From positions 1 to 64,000 of the forward strand of contig NZ_JADEYS010000019.1 of assembly GCF_015209595.1 (NCBI RefSeq): a DNA stretch of 64,000 nt, given 5' to 3'. The DNA comes from Pontibacterium sinense. Its GTDB lineage: Bacteria; Pseudomonadota; Gammaproteobacteria; Pseudomonadales; Balneatricaceae. This document shows, piece by piece, positions 21,606 through 29,479 of this stretch (position 1 is its first letter; every line of letters starts with the position of its first letter). Below the pieces are notes generated by a model. That model made no database searches and was not told the DNA's origin. It worked only from the letters and a program-made list of their open reading frames with translations. The position numbers were made by a program, and so were the translations under genes.

Positions 21606-22754
21606 CTAATTTATATTACATGTCCAAGAGGTTGGGGATATCAGGGATGTAGTTGAAGAAACGGCGATTGTTAAGTCATCCTCCGCGCATCTGGATACAG
21701 CTTCCATGGTACTGCAATCCGCAATATCTATATTGAAGACACCGTGTGAGATGAATCCTGATTGGTCGGTAATTTCCTGAAGTTCAGAAAACTCCAATAC
21801 TATAGGAGATGTGAGTATTTCTGAGGAGGTATAAGTATTACTTCTGACATTGGAAAAGCCCCTCCAAATACGCGGACAAAGACCTGACTCTAGGTTGTTA
21901 ACAGTTATTTCGATGCTGAAGTCAGATCCGAAGCTGGCTTTGTTAAGTCGATACTCTGATGCTGCAATCAGAGGTACTTCTTTTTTCAATTCATGGGTCA
22001 TTCCGTTCGAAGGTGTAGATAATGGAACATACATAGTTCTCGGAAGATCCTGTTCATATCGGGACTGCTCATGGTAAGCGTTATAGCCAGCGTTATCTGT
22101 CTGCAAACTATAGTTATTATCTTCCGGATCTTGTTGGCCGTTTAAGCCTGCACTGTATAGGTATATATGACCTGAGCTGGTATTTATCTCATATTTCCAT
22201 CCAAAGTTGAGAACATCTTTTATTAGTTTAGTTTGCTCATCGTCTGTTGGTTTAGCCCAGGCTAAGAAGGTGTTCCCCCACGCATCTCTCAATACAGGAT
22301 AACTAATATTCATGTCGTTATATTTCGTTGAGACTAAGTCAAAGCCACTGATGTAGGGGCCATTCCACTTTGGCCCTAATCCTGTTCTCCATTCTTCATC
22401 AGGCTTGCCTGATGCGGTTGCTGCGTCGTTACAATTGGTTTCACTATTTAAAAACTCTGGATTTGGGCAATATCCAGAGGAAGTGAGAAGCTCTCGAAGG
22501 TACATAGGAGGATGACCGATATCGGCAATAAAGCCATCGATATTAGGAACGCCATAGAGTATTTCAGATGGGGTGCCTAGAATTGCCTGCCGAATCATCG
22601 TTTGTCTGGATTTTGTCGCTTCAAAACGTTCTTGGTTGGTATTTTGGGCAACGAATTCGGTAGCTAGATTAGCTATCAAACCGAGTACAGCTACGACAAC
22701 CACCAGCTCAAGTAAAGTAAAGCCTTTTTGAGTTCTAATATTTTTTTGCTTCAT
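21606..22754 (-). CDS. Type IV prepilin-like protein, last gene of the filament locus
   Basis: A 382-residue protein with a type III signal: short basic leader MKQKNIRTQKG, cleavage expected after Gly11, then FTLLELVVVVAVLGL with the conserved Glu at +5. The long C-terminal domain contains a pseudopilin-like stretch (GLGPKWNGPYISG and DAWGNTFLAW) as in GspG-like proteins, and at least five cysteines. It overlaps the next upstream prepilin gene by 4 nt. It is too large for a major subunit and may be a tip or minor pilin. Confidence 0.85.
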   Translation of the reverse strand: MKQKNIRTQKGFTLLELVVVVAVLGLIANLATEFVAQNTNQERFEATKSRQTMIRQAILGTPSEILYGVPNIDGFIADIGHPPMYLRELLTSSGYCPNPEFLNSETNCNDAATASGKPDEEWRTGLGPKWNGPYISGFDLVSTKYNDMNISYPVLRDAWGNTFLAWAKPTDDEQTKLIKDVLNFGWKYEINTSSGHIYLYSAGLNGQQDPEDNNYSLQTDNAGYNAYHEQSRYEQDLPRTMYVPLSTPSNGMTHELKKEVPLIAASEYRLNKASFGSDFSIEITVNNLESGLCPRIWRGFSNVRSNTYTSSEILTSPIVLEFSELQEITDQSGFISHGVFNIDIADCSTMEAVSRCAEDDLTIAVSSTTSLISPTSWTCNIN

Positions 22755-23527
22755 CCGTCAGACCTCAGAACAATGACTATATCGTCGTCAGTAGCAGTCG
22801 CTTCGTTAAATTCACTGTTTTTGCCGGCACTAATTAACGCAATACAACTGGAAGTACATTCGGAAACATTGCTGTCTTTATAGTTTGTGTCATATCTATA
22901 TGGCATGCCCGCAAATTCGCGGGATACCCAATTACCTTCATCCAAGACAAGAAAGCATGAATCACTACCGGAATAGGTTTTCTTACGCTCAAACGGATCA
23001 GCTATCGCATCAAAGCTGTTGTTGGAGCCTGTGACCGACAAATCACAGTCTTGTGTGCTTAGTAACTGCTTGGACTCGATTGTTAGATAGGGGCCATTCC
23101 ATCCGCGGCCCGTACTATGATTCCAAGGTAATCGATTTCTAGGATCACCGTCGGAGCTGTCAGTATCATTATCTCCATTGGTGTCGTAGAGCTCAGGAGC
23201 TGATAAAAGCCAACCCAAATTATTTTGATGTTCATACTTGGATTTTGTGGTGCTGCTATCGCTAGCCCCGAATAGGTTATCTGCTGTAAACATCCCCTCT
23301 TTCGGAAAATACCCCGTATCTTCCTTAAACCGGTAGATCGCATTGGCGATCCGTTTCATCTCGACATGCACTAGCTGTTCCTGCGCATCTTGCTCGTAGC
23401 CGTCCATCGCCACCGCTGCAATACCCGCAAGAGACGCCAGAACAGAGACTACGACCAGCAGTTCAAGCAAGGTAAAACCCTGCTGTCTTTTGTAGGTTGG
23501 ATAAGGCGTTCGTAGTGTGTTCTTCAT
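22751..23527 (-). CDS. Type IV prepilin/GspG-like pseudopilin
   Basis: A 258-residue prepilin with a 17-residue leader ending in Gly17, then FTLLELLVVVSVLASLAGIA, with Glu at +5. The following region AQEQLVHVEMKRIANAIYRFKEDTGYFP resembles the GspG helix and its TG.YP motif. The segment GRGWNGPYLTIES matches the W.GPYL element of GspG. Asp-rich loops (NGDNDTDSSDGDPRN) could bind calcium, as in GspG, but this is inference. It lies between the second GspE-like ATPase and the terminal prepilin. Confidence 0.87.
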   Translation of the reverse strand: MKNTLRTPYPTYKRQQGFTLLELLVVVSVLASLAGIAAVAMDGYEQDAQEQLVHVEMKRIANAIYRFKEDTGYFPKEGMFTADNLFGASDSSTTKSKYEHQNNLGWLLSAPELYDTNGDNDTDSSDGDPRNRLPWNHSTGRGWNGPYLTIESKQLLSTQDCDLSVTGSNNSFDAIADPFERKKTYSGSDSCFLVLDEGNWVSREFAGMPYRYDTNYKDSNVSECTSSCIALISAGKNSEFNEATATDDDIVIVLRSDG

Positions 23528-23537
23528 TGTGCCTCCC

Positions 23538-24827
23538 CTACTCTGCGATCCGGTTTTCAGCCAGACCTAATACGCGCTGGACTTCGTTGATATCGGTGAT
23601 ACCGGCCTTCAGTTTGTCGAGTGCGGATTGGCGTAAGCTGGCGAGCCCCTGTTGCTCGGCATAGATCTCCAGCTGCTGATCGTTGGCGCCGGTTGCAATC
23701 AGACCTTCCAGGTCATGGTTGATCGGCAGAACCTGAAAGATACCGATACGGCCCTTATATCCGGTGCGACTGGTATCGCTGGGTTTAGCACGGTAGAGCT
23801 GTAGCTCTGCGATTTCGTCGTCCTTAAAACCGATCGCTTTGAGACGTTGCGGGGATACTTCGTCCCGCTCGCGGCTATTGGGATCAAGCTTGCGCAGCAA
23901 ACGCTGGCTGATCACCAGGCTTAATGTGGAGCCGATGTTGTGATCGTTCACACCCAGATTTCTCAGGCGTGGAATGGCTTTGGTGGCGCTGGTGGCATGT
24001 AGAGTAGAGAGCACCAAGTGGCCGGTGTGGGAGGCTTTGATCGCGGTATCGATGGTTTCTTCATCGCGCATCTCTCCGAGCATGATCACATCCGGGTCCT
24101 GCCTTAAGATGCTGCGGGCAATGTTTGCGAATGTGATGCTCTGGCGGGCACTGATATTGATCTGATTGACACCGGGCAGGTTGATCTCAACCGGGTCTTC
24201 GACCGTGTAGATATTGCGCTGGTGGTTGTTCAATTGCTTGAGCAATGTATACAAAGTGACGGTCTTGCCACTGCCGGTGGGGCCGGTGACCAGAATCATG
24301 CCCTGCAAACGCTGGCTGACATGCTGGATCAGCTGAATTTGTGGCTGACTCAGCCCCAGCATCGTGAGGTCCAGCAGTTCAGACGGCAGATGCAACAGAC
24401 GCAATACCACGGTTTCACCGTAGAGGGTTGGTGTTATCGAGCAGCGAAAATCGAGTCCGGTTTTATCATCCAGCAACATACGGAAACGGCCACTTTGGGT
24501 GCCATGGTGCTCGGAGATATCCAATCCGGCGATGACTTTCAGGCGAATAATCAGCTGACGACCAAAACCGGTTGGCAGATGGTTAATCTCCTGCATGACA
24601 CCATCGACGCGCAGGCGGATACGCAGACTCTCTTCAAAGGGCTCGAAGTGGATATCTGAGGCCCCCGTTTTCACCGCATCCAACAGCATCCGATTCAGGA
24701 ATAGCGGTGCGGTCTGGTCGTTGTGGGTTAGCTCATCCGGGGTCAGGTTATCGCGGCTGTTTTCCTGCAGGGTAAACACCAGATTGTCAGGGTTTATGTC
24801 CAGCGCATTGAGGTTCAGTTGCATCAA
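23538..24827 (-). CDS. GspE/PilB-like ATPase, short form without zinc cysteines
   Basis: A 429-residue secretion/assembly ATPase lacking the N1 domain; it begins close to the N2 domain (ASDIHFEPFEESLRIRLRVDGVM). The P-loop GPTGSGKTVTLYTLL, Asp box (TVEDPVEI), Walker B-type region (RQDPDVIMLGEMRDEET) and His box (HTGHLVLSTLHA) are intact, so it is probably active. In relatives a zinc site has two CxxC pairs; here those positions read KLDPNSR and KPSDTSR, so all four cysteines are lost. It is the second GspE-like ATPase of the locus, following the GspF gene. Confidence 0.85.
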   Translation of the reverse strand: MMQLNLNALDINPDNLVFTLQENSRDNLTPDELTHNDQTAPLFLNRMLLDAVKTGASDIHFEPFEESLRIRLRVDGVMQEINHLPTGFGRQLIIRLKVIAGLDISEHHGTQSGRFRMLLDDKTGLDFRCSITPTLYGETVVLRLLHLPSELLDLTMLGLSQPQIQLIQHVSQRLQGMILVTGPTGSGKTVTLYTLLKQLNNHQRNIYTVEDPVEINLPGVNQINISARQSITFANIARSILRQDPDVIMLGEMRDEETIDTAIKASHTGHLVLSTLHATSATKAIPRLRNLGVNDHNIGSTLSLVISQRLLRKLDPNSRERDEVSPQRLKAIGFKDDEIAELQLYRAKPSDTSRTGYKGRIGIFQVLPINHDLEGLIATGANDQQLEIYAEQQGLASLRQSALDKLKAGITDINEVQRVLGLAENRIAE

Positions 24828-24842
24828 TCTTCTCCTTACCGG

Positions 24843-26069
24843 TTACCCGGCAGATACCTGCATCATGGCCTTAAAGAAGGCGTAATAAACGAAGCCCACC
24901 TGCCCCGCGACGATCACGGTCATCGCCGGTTCCATGGTGGAGATCATGCGTTTGATCCGGGCCTCGGCCATCTCCTGATAGTACTTACCCAGTTCACGCA
25001 TCACGTGTTCCAGCTCGCCACTGCGCTCGCCGATACCGGCCATATGCTGGACCATGGGTGGAATATTGTTTTGCTTGAGGCCATACGCGAGGCTGCGTCC
25101 GGCAAGAATTTCGTCCCCTGCTTGCTGGAAACAGGTAGAGAGCCGTTTATTAGCCATAATGTCGCTGACCACACGCAGGGATTCGAGGACCGTCAAACCT
25201 GAGCTGAGCAGCAGAGACATGGTCCATCCCATCTGAGACATGGCGGAGGTGCGGATGCTGTGACCCACCATCGGTACATGCAGCAGAATTCGGTCGATTA
25301 CCGATTTTCCGAGCACCGTGGTGTACGAGGCCAGTGTCAGGAAGAGTCCGATACCCAGCACGATGGCCAGATACAGGCCGTAATCCACCAGCCAGGTCGA
25401 GATATTCATCATCGCCTGTGTGGCGCCGGGTAGATCCTGCGAGCGGCCCTCAAGCAGTGTGGCAAATTTGGGGATGATGCTTAGGGTCAGAAACAGCGTG
25501 ACGCCCACCGAGGCGACCAGCAGGAACATCGGATAGGTCATGGCCGAGATAAACTGACGCTTCAGTGCGGCCGAACGTTCAAGGCTTTCTGCCAGTCGTT
25601 CCAGCGTGGCTTGTAACTCACCGGACGCTTCACCGGAGGCAACCAGTTTGGCGACCAGCGGCGGAAAGCGGGTGCCCTGTTTTTGTATAGCTGCGGCGAA
25701 ACTGGAGCCACCCTGAATCGCGACCAGCACGTTGATCAGTGTGTTACGCAGCTGCACTTTCTCCGTCATTTCTGAGCAAAGCTCCAAACCCTGAATCAAC
25801 GTATTACCCGCCCGCAACATCAAGGCAAGCTGACGAAAGGTCATCACCAGATCACCGCTGCTGATACCGGCATACCGTTTGGGTGATAGCGAACGGCGTA
25901 ACATCGCGAGTAGGCGTAGCGGGTTGAAGCTGGAAGCGAGTTCAACTTTCAATACATGCAGGGAGCGAGAACGTAACAGTGCAGTGGCTTCTGCCGGACT
26001 GGCGGCTTCAACATTGCCTTTTTTCTCCTGCCCGCGGGCATCGAGCGCCTTATATCTGTACTTTGCCAT
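24843..26069 (-). CDS. GspF/PilC-like inner-membrane platform protein
   Basis: Platform protein of a type IV filament machine (408 residues from the chosen start MAKYRYKALDARGQEKKG). Two repeated T2SSF domains are visible: the first with LVMTFRQLALMLRAGNTLIQGLEL, the second with SQMGWTMSLLLSSGLTVLESL, each followed by hydrophobic helices. The start is set at 26069 because AGGAGAG lies 6-7 nt upstream; a longer in-frame extension to 26129 would run into the preceding ATPase gene. It is the only platform gene in the locus although two GspE-like ATPases are present. Confidence 0.9.
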   Translation of the reverse strand: MAKYRYKALDARGQEKKGNVEAASPAEATALLRSRSLHVLKVELASSFNPLRLLAMLRRSLSPKRYAGISSGDLVMTFRQLALMLRAGNTLIQGLELCSEMTEKVQLRNTLINVLVAIQGGSSFAAAIQKQGTRFPPLVAKLVASGEASGELQATLERLAESLERSAALKRQFISAMTYPMFLLVASVGVTLFLTLSIIPKFATLLEGRSQDLPGATQAMMNISTWLVDYGLYLAIVLGIGLFLTLASYTTVLGKSVIDRILLHVPMVGHSIRTSAMSQMGWTMSLLLSSGLTVLESLRVVSDIMANKRLSTCFQQAGDEILAGRSLAYGLKQNNIPPMVQHMAGIGERSGELEHVMRELGKYYQEMAEARIKRMISTMEPAMTVIVAGQVGFVYYAFFKAMMQVSAG

Positions 26070-26082
26070 GAGATCTCTCCTG

Positions 26083-27681
26083 CTATTCCTGATGTAGGTG
26101 CATGGCTTCATGCAGGCTGGTGGTGCCATCCAGTACTTTGTGGCGAGCGTCCTGCCATAAAGTGCTCAACAGCTGCTGTTGGTTGGCGTATTTTTTCAGC
26201 GCTTCATCGTCGGCGCCTTCATGAATCAGCACTTCCATTTTTGAATCTATCCACAGGGTTTCGTAGATACCGATACGCCCCCGGAAACCACTACCAAGAC
26301 ATTGTGCACAGCCGCAGGGTTCGTAGAGTGTGACGGTTTTATCCACCTGAAGATGATTCTGTTCGGACGCAGTGGATGGACGGGGTTTTCGACAGGCTGT
26401 GCATAACTTTCGAATCAGTCTCTGGGCCAAAATACCCACGAGTGTGGAAGCGATGAGATAACGCGGACAGCCAATATCCACAAGGCGGTTGATGGAGGCA
26501 ACGGCGCTGTTGGTGTGCAGTGTGGATAACACCATATGACCGGTCATGGCGGCACGCACGGCGGTTTCGGCGGTTTCTTTATCACGGATCTCACCCACCA
26601 GCATCACATCAGGGTCATGACGCAGAAATGAGCGCAGGGCTTTGGCGAAACCGACTTTCTCTGAAACCTGTACCTGTCCGGTACCTTCTACCACCTGCTC
26701 GATGGGATCTTCGACGGTCAGGATATTGAGTTCGCTGGCATCCAGTTCCCGCAGTGCCGCATATAGAGTGGTACTTTTGCCGCTACCGGTGGGCCCCGTC
26801 ACCAATACGATGCCATGGGGTTTACGTACAGCATCCCGCATGGGTTGCAATACAGGGTCCGGCATCCCGAGCTGGGACAGGGTTAGATTACTGGTGTCCT
26901 GACCTAAAATACGCAGGGTAGCCCGCTCTCCCCAACGGGTCGGGATGGTGGCAACACGCATCTCCACCTCATCCGCTTCAGGCCAGTCGCTGATGCGATA
27001 GGCAAAGCCGCCATCCTGCGCCATATTCTGTTCGGCAATATCTAGCCCGGAGAGAACCTTAATACGGCTGATTAGCGCTTCGGCCAGCGCCTGATCGATC
27101 GGGCGTTCGTAGTTATGCATCTTGCCGTCCCGACGCATACGCAGTTGCATGCCCTCTTCCAGCGGTTCGAAGTGCAGATCCGTGGCTTTGCAGACATAGG
27201 CCTCTTTCATGATCGCTTCGAAGATCGAGACCGCGTCCTGATTGTTTTCGTAGAGCTTAAAATGCTGGCGCAGGCAGGTTTCGATCAGCAACGGGTCGGC
27301 CATTGCCATATGGGGACGTTGGCCCAGTGAACGCATGACTGCATCCACCGGCATACGATCATCCGGATCGGTCAGCAGAACAACCAGTTCGTTATTGTGC
27401 TCAACCGGCAGGAACAGACGGCGCAGCAAAATATCGCCGTTAAAGGGTGTCAGTAACTCGGATTTAATCTGAATATCGCCCCGTTCATAAAACGCTAACT
27501 GGCGGCTTTCGGCCAGGGCTCGGTATAGCGCGGTAAGGGGATAACGACCGTGACGGCAGAGCAGTTCCGGTAAGTTGATTCCGGCACGCCGCGCTTGTGT
27601 TTTGAGCTCGGGCAGCTGCTGCGGATCAATCAGCCCAGCAGTGATCCCCGCCTGAATCAGGGTGTTTTCCTGCAACGCCAT
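26083..27681 (-). CDS. GspE/PilB-family assembly ATPase with N-terminal domain
   Basis: A 532-residue assembly ATPase, full-length type. The N-terminal domain (about 1-140) includes LIQAGITAGLIDPQQLPELKT. N2 begins near ATDLHFEPLEEGMQLRMRRDGKM, and the P-loop is GPTGSGKSTTLYAAL. Unlike the second ATPase of the locus it keeps a tetracysteine site (CTACRKP and CGCAQCLGSGFRGRIGIYE). This is the likely main extension motor. It abuts the PilT gene by one base and precedes the GspF gene. Confidence 0.9.
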   Translation of the reverse strand: MALQENTLIQAGITAGLIDPQQLPELKTQARRAGINLPELLCRHGRYPLTALYRALAESRQLAFYERGDIQIKSELLTPFNGDILLRRLFLPVEHNNELVVLLTDPDDRMPVDAVMRSLGQRPHMAMADPLLIETCLRQHFKLYENNQDAVSIFEAIMKEAYVCKATDLHFEPLEEGMQLRMRRDGKMHNYERPIDQALAEALISRIKVLSGLDIAEQNMAQDGGFAYRISDWPEADEVEMRVATIPTRWGERATLRILGQDTSNLTLSQLGMPDPVLQPMRDAVRKPHGIVLVTGPTGSGKSTTLYAALRELDASELNILTVEDPIEQVVEGTGQVQVSEKVGFAKALRSFLRHDPDVMLVGEIRDKETAETAVRAAMTGHMVLSTLHTNSAVASINRLVDIGCPRYLIASTLVGILAQRLIRKLCTACRKPRPSTASEQNHLQVDKTVTLYEPCGCAQCLGSGFRGRIGIYETLWIDSKMEVLIHEGADDEALKKYANQQQLLSTLWQDARHKVLDGTTSLHEAMHLHQE

Positions 27682-28796
27682 CAGCGTGCTCCGCCTTTGG
27701 CACCGAGCAAACGCTCAAAGGTTTGCAGATCGCGGCATAACATCCTGCCAGCGTCAGCCGTGATCTGTTTCGTGCGGACGACGCGAGCCAACGCCTGATC
27801 CAGCGTTTGCATCCCCTCACGGGTACTACTTTCCATCACTGAGTAGATCTGCTTACTCTTGGACGATTCGATCAGATTGGCGACCGCCGTGTTCACCATC
27901 AGAATTTCTGCCACCACGGCGCGACTTTTCCCGTCCATTGTGGGGACAAGGTTTTGTGCGACGACGGCTTTTAGGGCGTGGGCGATACGTTGGCGGGCCA
28001 CGGTTTGTTCGTTGCCGGGGAAACTGCCAATCAGTCGTTCGATCACGCCGACCGCATCATTGGTGTGCAGGGTGGAAAAGACCAGATGGCCGGTTTCAGC
28101 GGCGGTCAGTGCGGTGCGCATGGTTTCCAGATCGCGCATCTCTCCGACCATGATGACATCCGGGTCTTCACGCAGGGCGGCTTTTACTGCGCTGGCGAAG
28201 TTAGGCACATCGGTGTACAGCTCGCGCTGGTGGACGATGGATTTTTTGTTCTGATGAACAAATTCCACCGGGTCTTCCACGGTCAGGATGTGTTTGGCCT
28301 GATGTTCATTGATGTCATTCAGGATGGCGGTCAGGGTGGTACTTTTCCCCGAACCTGTGGCACCGCAGACCAATACCAACCCACTTTTTAACTGTGCCAG
28401 ATATTCCATCTGAGGAGGCAGGCCCAGTTCAGAGGTACTTTTCAGACTGCCGTCCAGATAACGGATCGCCAGCGCGGTATTACCCTGTTCCCGATATACA
28501 TTGACCCTGAAACGATTGCCCAGCTGGGTGCTAAATCCCATATCCAGCGTCATATCCTGCCGGAATTGACCTTGTTGCAGTTCGGACATTAATGCACGGG
28601 CCATCGCATCGACTTCGGCGCCATTGTATTGGTGCTCTCCGGACGAACGGATCTGCCCTCGGATACGGTAAGTTGCTGGTAGTCCATGGGACAGGTGCAG
28701 GTCCGATGCGCCGAGTGTGGCACAAGCGTCCATCAACTCACGAATCTGTTCCGCCTGCTGCATGTCGTGATGTAGGCTCTCAAGGCTCTGGGTCAT
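27681..28796 (-). CDS. PilT-like retraction ATPase
   Basis: A 371-residue ATPase of the PilT subfamily: a short N-terminal PAS-like part with ASDLHLSHGLPATYRIRGQI, P-loop GATGSGKSTTLTAIL, Asp box LTVEDPVEFVHQNKK, and ALREDPDVIMVGEMRD. The PilT-typical AIRNLIRE-like element appears as AVANLIESSKSKQIYSVMESS with the following QTLDQALA. Presence of a PilT suggests a dynamic, retractable filament rather than a plain T2SS. Downstream it overlaps the GspE-type gene. Confidence 0.9.
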   Translation of the reverse strand: MTQSLESLHHDMQQAEQIRELMDACATLGASDLHLSHGLPATYRIRGQIRSSGEHQYNGAEVDAMARALMSELQQGQFRQDMTLDMGFSTQLGNRFRVNVYREQGNTALAIRYLDGSLKSTSELGLPPQMEYLAQLKSGLVLVCGATGSGKSTTLTAILNDINEHQAKHILTVEDPVEFVHQNKKSIVHQRELYTDVPNFASAVKAALREDPDVIMVGEMRDLETMRTALTAAETGHLVFSTLHTNDAVGVIERLIGSFPGNEQTVARQRIAHALKAVVAQNLVPTMDGKSRAVVAEILMVNTAVANLIESSKSKQIYSVMESSTREGMQTLDQALARVVRTKQITADAGRMLCRDLQTFERLLGAKGGAR

Positions 28797-28801
28797 AACA
28801 A

Positions 28802-28837
28802 TTTTTAAGTCCTTAAACTCTTTAAGCTCTTTAAACT
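28802..28837. repeat. Four imperfect 9-bp tandem repeats
   Basis: The gap between the PilO-like and PilT genes contains tandem 9-mers: tttttaagt, ccttaaact, ctttaagct, ctttaaact (28802-28837). They lie just before the PilT start and leave its ribosome site weak. Their role is unknown. Confidence 0.45.
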
Positions 28838-28855
28838 TCGTCCTGAATCTGGACT

Positions 28856-29479
28856 TTAAATCTGCAGGCTGAGCTGAATTTTCAGATAACCTTCGCTGTC
28901 GGGTACGCTTTCCAGTGAGATATCGGTGACATAGATGTGGTAACTCAGTTCGGGCAGCGCATCGAGAAAATCGATCAAGTTGAGATAATGCCCGCCCAGC
29001 GAGAATAGAAACTGCGGTCGGTTGGCAAAGTGCTCGCGCAGTGCCTGCCCGTCGAGTTGCTGATGATTAGAGCGCAGTGTGTTTTTGCTGGTGGTCAGGC
29101 GGCTCACCCGTAACATACTGCTTTGGGCCAGTTGTGTGAGTTCCAGCTTCAGTGCTTCGCGGGCGCCGGCATCGTTCAACGGCAACAGTGTGCTCGCCAG
29201 ATTGCGCAGCTCGCGGGTCTGGCTATCCAGAGTGTTTTTTAGGGTCGCCAGATGCGCTTCGGAGATGCCCTCTTCCAGTTTGGGAATATCTACGTTTCCT
29301 AAGCGCTTTTCGATTCGGTCCGCTTTGCGGTTAGCCATCTTTTGTGTCTCAAACATCTGTGCCCAAGTAGCGGCTGCCCAGAACAGATAGCCAGCCACCA
29401 AGGAACAACTGATGAAGATCCATAGCATCTTACGATCACGTTCGGGCAGGGCCTGATACTTGTCACTGATCAAACTCAT
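28856..29479 (-). CDS. PilO/GspM-like alignment-complex protein
   Basis: A 207-residue protein with a short cytoplasmic start (SLISDKYQALPERDRKML), one membrane helix (about 19-40), a coiled-coil-prone stretch (45-115) and a ferredoxin-like C-terminal domain (FLFSLGGHYLNLIDFLDALPE...DISLES). This layout is that of PilO and GspM/MshJ, which form the inner-membrane ring with PilN. It starts inside the last codons of the PilM/N fusion gene (4-nt overlap). Confidence 0.78.
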   Translation of the reverse strand: MSLISDKYQALPERDRKMLWIFISCSLVAGYLFWAAATWAQMFETQKMANRKADRIEKRLGNVDIPKLEEGISEAHLATLKNTLDSQTRELRNLASTLLPLNDAGAREALKLELTQLAQSSMLRVSRLTTSKNTLRSNHQQLDGQALREHFANRPQFLFSLGGHYLNLIDFLDALPELSYHIYVTDISLESVPDSEGYLKIQLSLQI

